NCBI RefSeq assembly: GCF_015482775.1
Contig: NZ_CP058214.1
Span: 4,020,501-4,084,500, forward strand
From: Kaustia mangrovi
Lineage (GTDB): Bacteria; Pseudomonadota; Alphaproteobacteria; Rhizobiales; Im1
Length of the DNA: 64,000 bases
Direction of reading: 5' to 3'
In this document: positions 7,004 through 14,874 of the stretch, one piece after another
How positions within the stretch are numbered: position 1 is the stretch's first letter
Layout of the letters: the number at the start of each line of letters is the position of its first letter
Translations under genes and position numbers: made by a program
The notes under the pieces: generated by a model
The model's input: the letters and a program-made list of their open reading frames with translations, nothing else
Database searches by the model: none
What the model was told of the DNA's origin: nothing

Positions 7004-9003
7004 TGCGATCGACGCTCACACAGGAGTGGTTCACGGCGGCGGAGCTGGCGGAGTTGACGCTGCCGGGGATGCCGAAGACCAAACGTGGCGTGCAGTTGAT
7101 GGCGCACAGAGATGGCTGGACCTCCGACGAGCGGCAATGGTCCGACGATGCACCGCACGGTGTCTGGCGCGAACGGTCAGGTCGGGGCGGCGGAATCGAG
7201 CTGCATTTCTCCGTCCTCCCGGCGCGTGCCCGTGCCCGTGTAGCACGGATGTACTCGACCGGCCCCACGGTCGTGCAGCCCGAGCGGCCGGTGCAGTCGA
7301 CGCAAGACCTGTGGGACCGGTGGGAGGCGCTTTCGGAGAGCCGGCGCAACAAGGCGCTGGAGAAACTCGCCATCGTCGAGCAGGTGCGCTCCCTGGAGGC
7401 GGCCGGAACCGCGAAGGAACTGGCAATCGATCTGGTTTGCGAGCCGCAGGGGATCGCGTCGAGCACCTATTGGGGATGGGAGCGGCGGATTGCCGGCGCG
7501 TCGCGCGCGGACTGGGCGCCGCTGCTCGCCGATCAGCGCGTCGGCCGCACCGCGACTGCCGGCTGCCACCCGCAGGCCTGGGACATGATCAAGGCGGATT
7601 ATCTGCGCCCCGAGCAGCCGGCATTCTCCGCCTGCTACCGGCGCATGACGGAGGCGGCGGCCGAGCATGGCTGGTCGCCCATACCGTCTGAGAAGACCCT
7701 CAAGCGCCGGCTGGAACGGGAGGTACCGCGCGGGGCGCGGGTGCTGGCGCGCGGCGGGCGCGACGCGGCCTCGAAGATCCTGCCCGCGCAAACACGCGAC
7801 CGCTCCGTGTTCCACGCCATGGAAGCGATCAACGGCGATGGGCACCGCTTCGACGTGTTCGTGCGCTGGCCGGATGGCGAGATCGAACGGCCCGTCATGG
7901 TCGCCTTCCAGGATCTCTATTCCGGCATGATCGTCGGCCACCGGATCGAGCGTTCGGAAAGCTGGCCGCTCGTGCGCGCCGCCTTTGCCGACATGATGGA
8001 GAGCTTCGGGATCCCCGAGCACTGCTATCTCGACAATGGCCGGGCCTTCGCCTCGAAGATGATGACCGGGCGCATGAAGACCCGGTTCCGCTTCAAGGTA
8101 AAGCAGGACGAGCCGGAGGGGCTGCTCACGCGCCTCGGTGTCCAGGTGCACTGGACCACGCCCTATCACGGCCAGGCCAAGCCCATAGAACGCGCCTTCC
8201 GCGATCTCTGCGAGGAGATCGCCAAGCACCCCGCCTGCGCCGGTGCCTATACCGGCAACAAACCGGATGCCAAGCCCGCCAATTACGGCTCGAAGGCCAT
8301 ACCGTTCGAGAGCTTCGAGGCGCTGGTCGCCAAGGAGATCGCGCGGCACAACACGCGCACCGGCCGGCGCACGGCCATCGCGCGCGGCCGGTCCTTCGCC
8401 GACGTGTTCGCGGAGAGCATGGCCGCGCCCGACACGATCGTCACGCACGCCGTGCCGCAACAGCTCCGGCTGTTCCTGATGGCGGCAGAAGGCGTGACCG
8501 CGCGCAAGCCCTCTGGCGAGATCCATCTCGGCGGGAACCGCTATTGGGCGGAGCCGCTGGTAGAGGTCGCCGGGCGCAAGGCCATTGTGCGCTTCGACCC
8601 GCAGGACCTCCTGCGCCCGGTGGCCGTCTACAGCCTCGACGGACGCTTCATTGCTGAGGCCGAATGCATCGACGCCAGCGGCTTCAACGACATGGACGCG
8701 GCACGCGATCACGCGCGCAAGCGGCGCCAGTGGCTCAAGGCGCAGCGCGAACTGCTGGACCTCGAGCGGCGCATGACCATCGACCAGGTCGCGGAGCTCC
8801 TGCCGGAGGCCGAACCGGCCCAAGCGCCAGAGCCCCCGCGCGTGGTGCGCATGGTGGCCAACGGCACGACCGGCCAGGCCGAGCCTGTGGAAGAGATGAC
8901 CGCCGAGCGGGCGGCGACGAGTTTCGGGAGGGCGGTTCGCGCGGCGGCGGCGGAAACGGCCGACGTGCTGGCCTTCCCGGAAAAAGAGAGGGACGCCGGG
9001 TGA
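7000..9003 (+). CDS. Mu-type DDE transposase (MuA)
   Basis: A 667-residue transposase, close to the 663 of MuA. The N-terminal winged-helix domain (about residues 7-80) is followed by end-binding helices and then the catalytic core, with D280 in NGDG, D345 in YLDNG and E397 in KPIERAF; the spacing matches MuA (D269, D336, E392). A beta-barrel domain and a basic tail follow; the tail would contact MuB. ATG 7000 is preceded by AGGAGGGG. It joins phage ends to target DNA, and the repeats at 3550-3714 and 47006-47045 are its likely binding sites. Confidence 0.96.
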   Translation: MMRSTLTQEWFTAAELAELTLPGMPKTKRGVQLMAHRDGWTSDERQWSDDAPHGVWRERSGRGGGIELHFSVLPARARARVARMYSTGPTVVQPERPVQSTQDLWDRWEALSESRRNKALEKLAIVEQVRSLEAAGTAKELAIDLVCEPQGIASSTYWGWERRIAGASRADWAPLLADQRVGRTATAGCHPQAWDMIKADYLRPEQPAFSACYRRMTEAAAEHGWSPIPSEKTLKRRLEREVPRGARVLARGGRDAASKILPAQTRDRSVFHAMEAINGDGHRFDVFVRWPDGEIERPVMVAFQDLYSGMIVGHRIERSESWPLVRAAFADMMESFGIPEHCYLDNGRAFASKMMTGRMKTRFRFKVKQDEPEGLLTRLGVQVHWTTPYHGQAKPIERAFRDLCEEIAKHPACAGAYTGNKPDAKPANYGSKAIPFESFEALVAKEIARHNTRTGRRTAIARGRSFADVFAESMAAPDTIVTHAVPQQLRLFLMAAEGVTARKPSGEIHLGGNRYWAEPLVEVAGRKAIVRFDPQDLLRPVAVYSLDGRFIAEAECIDASGFNDMDAARDHARKRRQWLKAQRELLDLERRMTIDQVAELLPEAEPAQAPEPPRVVRMVANGTTGQAEPVEEMTAERAATSFGRAVRAAAAETADVLAFPEKERDAG

Positions 9004-9045
9004 ACGGCGCCCCCATGAAGTCAATTCAAGCAAGGGAAAACTCAC

Positions 9046-10044
9046 ATGACGGCAACGAAAACGCAAGAGTGGCCAGCTCCGCGCTACACGCCCGATATCG
9101 CGGAGGAGGACCGCAAGGCCTGGACCGAACTCACCGGGCGCATGGCCGCGGTCGCGGCGCGCTATGGCTGGTCGAAATCGGAGGTCGCGCGCCGGTCGGG
9201 CATCGCCACCGGCACGCTGTCGCAGTGGTATGACGGCAATTATGCCGGCAGCTTCGCCAACGTCTCCATCAAGGTCTCCCGCTGGCTGGAGAGCGTGGCG
9301 GAAGTCGCCGCGACGGCGGCCCGGATCCCCAGGGCGCCCGGCTATGTGGCCACGCCGACCTCGCGCGAGCTCTCCGACATGCTGCTCTATGCACAGACGC
9401 TCGGCGAAATGGCGGTGGTGACGCTCGGCGCCGGCATGGGCAAGACCATGACGGCCCGCCACTATGTGGAGACCCGGCCGCACGCCTTTCTCGTCACAAT
9501 GCGCCCGACCACGTCCAGCGTGCACGGCATGCTGGTCGAGCTCTCCCAGGCGCTCGACGTCAATGAGCGCAATCCCGGCCGGCTCGACCGGGCGCTCGGC
9601 GAGAAGCTGCGCCGCAACGGGCGCGAGACGCTGCTGATCGTCGACGAGGCGCAGCATCTCTCCGACCAGGCGGTCAACGAGCTGCGTTATTTCCTGGACG
9701 AATATGGCTGCGGCATCGCGCTGCTCGGCAATGAGGAGCTCTATGGCCGCTTCGGCGGGCACAAGGCGGTCCCGGCCTATGCCCAGATCCACAGGCGCAT
9801 CGGCAAGCGGCTGCGCCGGCTGCAACCGCTTGACGACGATGTCGGCGCGCTGATCGCCGCCTGGGGGATCGCGGACGAGACGGTGACGAAGCTCGCCCGC
9901 GCGCTCGGCCGCAAGCCCGGTGCGTTGAGCCAGATCTCCAAGACCCTGCAGCTCGCCGGGATGTATGCCGCCGGCGAGGAACGGGCCGTCACGGCGGCGG
10001 ACGTCAAGGCCGCTTGGGCGGATCGCGGCGGAGAGGAGCTTTGA
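9046..10044 (+). CDS. MuB-type transposition target-selection ATPase
   Basis: A 332-residue AAA+ ATPase. The N-terminal helix-turn-helix (about residues 40-65) precedes the nucleotide-binding domain with Walker A GAGMGKT (128-134) and Walker B LLIVDEAQH (196-204). The C-terminal helical domain matches MuB. MuB polymerises on target DNA, directs MuA to insertion sites and protects the phage itself from self-insertion. The gene lies 42 bp after MuA with a purine-rich AAGGGAAA before the ATG. Confidence 0.95.
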   Translation: MTATKTQEWPAPRYTPDIAEEDRKAWTELTGRMAAVAARYGWSKSEVARRSGIATGTLSQWYDGNYAGSFANVSIKVSRWLESVAEVAATAARIPRAPGYVATPTSRELSDMLLYAQTLGEMAVVTLGAGMGKTMTARHYVETRPHAFLVTMRPTTSSVHGMLVELSQALDVNERNPGRLDRALGEKLRRNGRETLLIVDEAQHLSDQAVNELRYFLDEYGCGIALLGNEELYGRFGGHKAVPAYAQIHRRIGKRLRRLQPLDDDVGALIAAWGIADETVTKLARALGRKPGALSQISKTLQLAGMYAAGEERAVTAADVKAAWADRGGEEL

Positions 10045-10045
10045 C

Positions 10046-10276
10046 ATGCTGAGCCACGCTCTCGAGGCCCTGCGCGACCGGTTTCGCGACTATGAGCAGG
10101 ACGGCATGGCGATGGAGCCGGAGGCCGTCCGCACCGTCGTCGCCTCGCTCACGGCCTTTCAGATCGAAGCCCGGAACATGGAGGAGATGCTCCGGGGCGA
10201 ACGCGGTCATGTCGTGTCGTTCCCCGGCCGGCAGAAGGCGGCACCGACCGCCGGAGGAGGCGACGATGCAGCCTGA
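10046..10276 (+). CDS. Hypothetical 76-residue early protein
   Basis: A small acidic-then-basic protein that begins 1 bp after the MuB stop, with GAGAGGAG upstream, and overlaps the next gene by 11 bp. It is predicted to be two helices with a Gly/Ala-rich tail. No family is recognised; its position ties it to the replication module. Confidence 0.6.
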   Translation: MLSHALEALRDRFRDYEQDGMAMEPEAVRTVVASLTAFQIEARNMEEMLRGERGHVVSFPGRQKAAPTAGGGDDAA

Positions 10277-10949
10277 ACCGATCACCTGCCGGCTGATCGT
10301 GGAAGCCGTTGCGGAGTTTTACGGCCTCTCGATCGTCGACCTCCTGTCGCACCGCCGGCCGCAAAGGGTCACGCGGGCGCGGCAGGTGGCGATGTGGGCC
10401 GCGAAACGGCTCACGACACGGTCCCTCACCGATATCGGCCGGTTTGTCGGCGGTCGCGATCACGCAACAGTCTCGCATGCCGTGCGCGTCGTCGACGAGC
10501 TGCGCGAGCGCGATGCCGACTTCCGGCAACAGACCGACGATGTGGTCCTGGCCGTGGAGGCCACGGCGCGGACGCTGGCACGGTTTCATGCGAACGGGCC
10601 GGAGGACGTCGATCCCGTCGCCGTTGCAAGGCGGATCCTCGCCACGCCGCGTGGCGTGCCCATTGTGTCGATCCCCGAGATCACGGCGCTCGCCAGTGCG
10701 GTGTCCGCGCAGGAGTTGACAGACAGCTCCAAGATGATGACCGGCCCCATGAAGAGGTTCCGGTCCGAGCCTCGGGACAGGGAATCCGAATTCGATCTCT
10801 ACCGCGCTGTGGCTGAGGTGCTTGAGGCCGACCGCGCCCTCAAGCAGGCGCAATGGACCCATGGCGAGCGCGGCGCTCAAGCACGCCTCGACCGGGGCTT
10901 GAAGGCCCTTCGCGAGACTTTCGAAAGGGAGACTGAACATGTCGACTGA
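10266..10949 (+). CDS. Phage protein with DnaA domain IV (origin-binding) fold
   Basis: A 227-residue protein whose N-terminal 80 residues look like the DNA-binding domain of the initiator DnaA: YGLSIVDLLS, RARQVAMWAAKRLT, SLTDIGRFVGGRDHATVSHA. The GGRDHATVSHA block is the DnaA signature that reads the DnaA box. The ATPase domain of DnaA is absent, and the rest is a charged helical region of unknown function. It lies between MuB and DUF3164 in the early operon. It may bind DnaA boxes on phage or host DNA, to recruit or divert host replication proteins. Confidence 0.85.
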   Translation: MQPEPITCRLIVEAVAEFYGLSIVDLLSHRRPQRVTRARQVAMWAAKRLTTRSLTDIGRFVGGRDHATVSHAVRVVDELRERDADFRQQTDDVVLAVEATARTLARFHANGPEDVDPVAVARRILATPRGVPIVSIPEITALASAVSAQELTDSSKMMTGPMKRFRSEPRDRESEFDLYRAVAEVLEADRALKQAQWTHGERGAQARLDRGLKALRETFERETEHVD

Positions 10950-11592
10950 AACCACCACCACACCGGCCGACGACGGCACCGTCATGGTGTCCGGGAAGGC
11001 CTACATGCCCGACGCCAAGGGCGCGCTCGTGCCGGTGGAGACCATCAAGCCCGCCGTGAAGCTGGAGGACGAGCTCGTGCGCAAGATCCACGGCTACGCC
11101 GCCGAGCTCTCAGCCCAGATCGCCCGCTTCAAGGGGCACTGCTTCGAGGATCTGGGCAGCTTCGAGGCGCTGCTCGCCCAGGAATACGGCGCCACGAAGG
11201 GCGGCGCGAAGGGCAACAAGTCCTTCATGACGTTCGATGGCACCAGGAAGGTGAGTGTCCAGGTCTCCGACCTCATCGAGTTCGGACCGCAGCTCCAGGT
11301 CGCCAAAAGCCTTGTCGACGAGTGCCTGGCGGAATGGTCGGAGGATGCGCGTAGCGAGATCCGCGCCATCGTCACGCGCGCCTTCAATGTCGACAAGGAG
11401 GGCCAGATCAACCGGGCGGAGCTCTTCATGCTGCTTCGGATGGAGATCGAGGACGCCCGCTGGCAGCAGGCCATGCAGGCGATCCGCGACGCGATCCGCG
11501 TCGTCGGCTCCAAGGTCTATATCCGCTTTTACGAGCGAGACCGGCCAGACGATCAATGGCGCGCCATCACCATCGATCTCGCCAAGGCGTGA
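10939..11592 (+). CDS. DUF3164 family phage protein
   Basis: A 217-residue protein of the DUF3164 family, found in the early regions of Mu-like phages near the replication genes. The start overlaps the previous gene by 11 bp and the preceding bases (GAAAGGGAGA) make a good ribosome-binding site. The middle segment ARFKGHCFEDLGSFEALL and the C-terminal IRFYERD are typical of the family. Its biochemical role is unknown; it is an early gene, not a virion gene, by position. Confidence 0.85.
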   Translation: MSTETTTTPADDGTVMVSGKAYMPDAKGALVPVETIKPAVKLEDELVRKIHGYAAELSAQIARFKGHCFEDLGSFEALLAQEYGATKGGAKGNKSFMTFDGTRKVSVQVSDLIEFGPQLQVAKSLVDECLAEWSEDARSEIRAIVTRAFNVDKEGQINRAELFMLLRMEIEDARWQQAMQAIRDAIRVVGSKVYIRFYERDRPDDQWRAITIDLAKA

Positions 11593-11603
11593 GGGAGGCG
11601 GAG

Positions 11604-12044
11604 ATGCTCGACGTTCTGGCACGAACGATCGCGGTTGGCGCGCTGCTTGGGGGCTCGCTCGCACCGTCTTTTGCCGAGACGGTTGGCGGGGAGCGCATCC
11701 GCATCGTCGACGGCGATACCATCGCGATCGGCGATCAACGCATGCGGCTGCTCGACATCGACACGCCTGAGATCGACAGCCCGCGCTGCGACGTGGAGGA
11801 GGATCTCGGTCACCTCGCGGCGGAGCGTCTTTCCCGGCTGATCGCCGACCGGCTGGTCGTGATCGACCGCTCGGGCACGCATGACCGGTGGGGCCGGCCT
11901 CTCGTGCGTCTGATCGTTGGCGACGAGGATATCGGCGACATCCTCGTGCGCGAGGGGCTGGCGGTGCGCTGGGAGCCCGGACGCGAGGCCTGGGAGGCTC
12001 GCGCCCGGCATTGGTGCGGCGACGACTGGAGGGCGGAGGAATGA
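11604..12044 (+). CDS. Secreted thermonuclease-like protein
   Basis: A 146-residue protein with an N-terminal signal peptide (cleavage probably after SFAE near residue 24) and a staphylococcal-nuclease fold: RIVDGDTIAIGDQRMRLLDI, the acidic/Arg pattern of the Ca-dependent site, then DRWGRPLVRLIV and VREGLAVRW. The family cleaves DNA or RNA and is normally exported. It sits in the early operon, 11 bp after DUF3164 and overlapping gemA by 4 bp. An exported nuclease here might attack incoming DNA in the periplasm; that is inference. Confidence 0.85.
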   Translation: MLDVLARTIAVGALLGGSLAPSFAETVGGERIRIVDGDTIAIGDQRMRLLDIDTPEIDSPRCDVEEDLGHLAAERLSRLIADRLVVIDRSGTHDRWGRPLVRLIVGDEDIGDILVREGLAVRWEPGREAWEARARHWCGDDWRAEE

Positions 12045-12703
12045 CCGCGACCGTCACCAAGGCGCAGATCGGCGCGATCCATGCGCTCAAGGCGCGTGCC
12101 GGCCTCGACGAGGAGGCCTATCGCGACATGCTGGAGACGCGCACGGGCAAGCGCTCGTCGACGGCGCTCTCGCGGGCCGAGGCGATCGCGGTGATCGACC
12201 ATCTCAAGCTGGTCTCGAACAGGCCCGGACACGGTGTCGAGGCCGCTCCGAAGCCCGCCCGAGGCGCGCAAGCACTCGACGGGCCCTATGCCGGGGTCTG
12301 CCGGGCGCTGTGGATCTCTGCCTGGAACCTCGGCCTCGTGCGCGACCGCACCGACCGGGCCCTGGTGTCCTTCGTGCGCCGCCAGACCGGAATCGACCAT
12401 CTCAACTGGGTCCGCGATCCGATGGACGCGCGGCAGGCGATCGAGGCGCTCAAGAGCTGGATCGCACGCGAGGCCAATGTTGTATGGGATCTGCCGGCGG
12501 CCGAGCGGCGCAGTCTTGGCCTGTCGCCCGCCCGCTGGCGCAAGATTGCCGTGGTCGATGCGCAGCGCCGCCGGCTCCATGTGCTCGGCCGGCCGGCAGA
12601 CCTTCCCCAATCGTTCCACGACTTGAGCGACACCGAACTCGACGATCTGGCCTCCGAGCTCGGGCGGGCGATCCGCCGATCGGCGCGCCAGGGGAGCGCA
12701 TGA
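12041..12703 (+). CDS. gemA: GemA/gp16-family regulatory protein
   Basis: A 220-residue protein of the DUF1018 (Mu gp16/GemA) family: an N-terminal helical part opening AQIGAIHALKARAGLDEEAY with the MLETRTGKRS motif, then a C-terminal domain (FVRRQTGIDHLNWV). In Mu, GemA alters host gene expression and DNA topology. The ATG overlaps the nuclease stop (ATGA), so they are one operon. Length and order match related Mu-like phages. Confidence 0.85.
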   Translation: MTATVTKAQIGAIHALKARAGLDEEAYRDMLETRTGKRSSTALSRAEAIAVIDHLKLVSNRPGHGVEAAPKPARGAQALDGPYAGVCRALWISAWNLGLVRDRTDRALVSFVRRQTGIDHLNWVRDPMDARQAIEALKSWIAREANVVWDLPAAERRSLGLSPARWRKIAVVDAQRRRLHVLGRPADLPQSFHDLSDTELDDLASELGRAIRRSARQGSA

Positions 12704-12774
12704 TGGGCAGGCGGCGCTGCGCATCGACCACGGCAATCTTGCGCGGTATCCGCTTTCAGGAGGAGGCCGCGTGA
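12700..12774 (+). CDS. Possible 24-residue peptide
   Basis: A tiny frame starting with two ATGs that overlap the gemA stop and ending where the next gene begins. It may encode a peptide, or simply keep ribosomes moving between gemA and the next gene. Nothing supports a function. Confidence 0.25.
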   Translation: MMGRRRCASTTAILRGIRFQEEAA

Positions 12775-12989
12775 TGACGGGGGCGCCGGCCAGGACGGAG
12801 GCGTTGCCTCTCCTCCATTGGGAGGACCTGGCCGAGATCGAGCGGATCCGAAGCGAGCGGGACGCGATCTGCGCGCGCATGGCGCGCCTGCCGCTCCACA
12901 GCCATCGCCGTGTCGTGCTCCAGGCGCGCCTGGCCGAGCTCACGGCGCGCCAGTTGAAGCTCGAGCTGAAAGTCAGGGGTGCATCGTGA
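12774..12989 (+). CDS. Hypothetical 71-residue coiled-coil protein
   Basis: A short Arg/Leu-rich protein predicted to be a single long helix or coiled coil (about residues 18-70). ATG 12774 is 7 bp after AGGAGG, so it is preferred over the GTG 3 bp upstream. The stop overlaps the GTG start of the Mor-like activator. No family is recognised; the location suggests an early/middle phage gene. Confidence 0.6.
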   Translation: MTGAPARTEALPLLHWEDLAEIERIRSERDAICARMARLPLHSHRRVVLQARLAELTARQLKLELKVRGAS

Positions 12990-13384
12990 CGGGCTACGGC
13001 TGGCTGCCCTCCATCCTCGCCGAGATCGCCGAGACGGCCGGCCTGGAGGCCGCGCTCAAGCTCGCCGCCGAACGGGGCGGCACGGAGGTTTACATTCCGG
13101 CGGCTTGCAGCGATGATCACTGGCTCGCCGCCTGCGTCGGCCGCGAGGCGGCGGACAGGATCTGCCGGCACTTCGCGAGCGGCCATGGCGGCATCTCGCT
13201 GCGCCTGCCGCTCGGGCCCCAGGGCTCCATCGCGGAGATGAGGCGGATTGCCGACCGCATGATCGCGGAAGGCCGGCCGACGAGCGAGATCGCCCGAGCG
13301 GTGGGGTACACCAGCCGCACCGTGGAGCGACGCCGGGCGCGACTACGTTCGCGCCACGACCCGAGACAGGGTAGTCTCTTCTGA
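12986..13384 (+). CDS. mor: Mor-type transcription activator
   Basis: A 132-residue protein with the Mor/C layout: an N-terminal dimerisation part (ILAEIAETAGLEAALKLA, then GGTEVYIP) and a C-terminal helix-turn-helix (PTSEIARAVGYTSRTVERRR, about residues 97-116). In Mu, Mor turns on the middle promoter and hence late transcription. The GTG start overlaps the preceding stop. It is the last gene of the early block and the next phage gene is the endolysin, so it probably activates the lysis and morphogenesis genes directly. A separate C activator was not found. Confidence 0.85.
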   Translation: MTGYGWLPSILAEIAETAGLEAALKLAAERGGTEVYIPAACSDDHWLAACVGREAADRICRHFASGHGGISLRLPLGPQGSIAEMRRIADRMIAEGRPTSEIARAVGYTSRTVERRRARLRSRHDPRQGSLF

Positions 13385-13410
13385 GCTACATGTTCGCTCG
13401 GGGGGAAATC

Positions 13411-14001
13411 ATGAGGATCATACTGGTGGCGCTGCTGCTGGCGTCGACATCCCTTGTCTTGGCTGCACAGGAGCAGATGTGGGTAACGTCTGACGATCTG
13501 AACCGAAGGACCTGCCCGGCGGTCTCTTGCGGCATTGTGGGCACCCTGATGTTCCGCGAGTCCGCCCAAGTTTTCGAGAGGAAGGCGGACTGGGTTCGCA
13601 TTACGCAGTACTACGACGCATCGTGCAAGGGAGGCCGCTCCGAATATGTCGCCTCCGGCAATGCGGCCTGTGTGCCATCCAACGGCATCGAGGACGGCCG
13701 CTTTGCCGAGTGGGTTTCCGCAAAGTATCTGTCGGCCCGCCGTCCAGCCGATCCCGCCGAGAATGCCCAGGGCACGGCGAAGCTAATCGGCCATTCGGAC
13801 GATTTCGCCATTCATCAAGACGAATTCGTGAAGGCCACCGAACGCCTCTTGGCGTCTGGAACCTGTACGGCAAAGGACCTCACGGATGTGGGCGGATGGA
13901 TGAGATCCACCAGCAGAGGCAGCGGCGTTTATTTCACCCTCTGCCGTAGCGGCTCCGACAGAATTTACCTCGATATCGAGACTGGCCGGACTTTCCGCTA
14001 G
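13411..14001 (+). CDS. Secreted SH3-like hypothetical protein (cargo)
   Basis: A 196-residue protein with a signal peptide (RIILVALLLASTSLVLA) and an SH3b-like segment, LNRRTCPAVSCGIVGTLMFRE (given in parts: LNRRTCPAVSCGIVG, TLMFRE), at about residues 32-52. The four-Cys pattern suggests disulphides, so it acts outside the cytoplasm. The ATG at 13411 has GGGGGAA 4 bp upstream; an earlier ATG at 13390 is less likely. The GC content is lower than in flanking phage genes, and no phage family is recognised, so this is probably a moron. It might change the lysogen's envelope. Confidence 0.65.
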   Translation: MRIILVALLLASTSLVLAAQEQMWVTSDDLNRRTCPAVSCGIVGTLMFRESAQVFERKADWVRITQYYDASCKGGRSEYVASGNAACVPSNGIEDGRFAEWVSAKYLSARRPADPAENAQGTAKLIGHSDDFAIHQDEFVKATERLLASGTCTAKDLTDVGGWMRSTSRGSGVYFTLCRSGSDRIYLDIETGRTFR

Positions 14002-14160
14002 CGCTGTATCTCGGTTTGAGATTTGTCTACGGGTGAAGTCTGAGCCTACTATATCCACCTTGCCCGTATAACAACGATATCCCCGAGACGTTCAATAGCT
14101 CAGTTGCCAATTGGGCGCACGTTTTCTACGATTTCGACTGGGTATCTGGGGGAATAAATC

Positions 14161-14757
14161 ATGGGATCGGTAGATATACTGAAGTGGGCAGTCATGGTGG
14201 GTGCCGTGATTGCGGTGGTGGGAATTGTTGGGTTTCTTAACAGCAGGAAAAAGCGGAGAGAGGCAGAGCAGTATAATGCCGCAATCGAACGGGAACGACA
14301 GGCACTCCTGAACGACTCGGACACGGTGTTATCAACGCCGTTGGACCCCGCCAGTTTTGGCTATCGTCCTGTGGGCAGGGAAAATCTGCTCGCAGTGGAG
14401 GAAGATACGGCCCGAATGGAACTGAAGAGTTCGGGCACGTACCGCACCCGAGGATCATCCGTTTCCATTCCAATCGTGAAGGGAGTTCGATATCGCGTCG
14501 GTAGCGGTTCGGTTCGCACTGAGAAATCGTGGCAAGTGACGGCAACTGGGCGTCTGCTGGTAACAGACAAGGCGGTTGTCTTCGAAAGCCCCGAGAAAAA
14601 TGAACGAATGACATGGGGTCAGATAGCTGACATAGAGCTATTGATAGACGGCTACCGGATTGCCAAACGGACAGGTCCACCGCGAATATTCGTGGTTGAT
14701 CCTCCGGATCCGAGGTTTGCGGCAGTTATAGAACTGATGTTGACGCGTGTTGACTAG
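14161..14757 (+). CDS. Membrane-anchored protein with PH-like domain (cargo)
   Basis: A 198-residue protein with one N-terminal membrane helix (about residues 7-26), a charged linker, and a beta-rich C-terminal domain. The run TGRLLVTDKAVVFESPEKNE followed by MTWGQIADIEL resembles a bacterial PH-type fold. ATG 14161 follows GGGGGAATAAATC. Its base composition is clearly more AT-rich than the phage core. It ends just before a strong terminator (14795-14816). The domain assignment is from the sequence pattern only. It might act in superinfection exclusion, but there is no direct evidence. Confidence 0.6.
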   Translation: MGSVDILKWAVMVGAVIAVVGIVGFLNSRKKRREAEQYNAAIERERQALLNDSDTVLSTPLDPASFGYRPVGRENLLAVEEDTARMELKSSGTYRTRGSSVSIPIVKGVRYRVGSGSVRTEKSWQVTATGRLLVTDKAVVFESPEKNERMTWGQIADIELLIDGYRIAKRTGPPRIFVVDPPDPRFAAVIELMLTRVD

Positions 14758-14794
14758 GTTGCCGGCTTCATTGACCACTGGCAAAGTAGCGTAC

Positions 14795-14816
14795 GCCCCC
14801 GACGCCTGTCGGGGGC
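14795..14816 (+). terminator. Hairpin terminator, conserved copy 1
   Basis: GCCCCCGAC-GCCT-GTCGGGGGC followed by ATTTT is a strong intrinsic terminator at the end of cargo locus 1. Nearly the same sequence, including loop bases CT and the trailing GGCA, recurs at 24946 and 39436. Confidence 0.85.
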
Positions 14817-14874
14817 ATTTTCGGGATGGCGCTCGGCTTAAGTCGAACTGATCGACGTGACCGGAGCGCACCCC

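Noticed and set aside
7177-10047. A 956-residue minus-strand reading frame opposite MuA and MuB
   Set aside because: It is antisense to two clearly recognised genes and has Arg/Gly/His-rich composition typical of antisense frames in GC-rich DNA.
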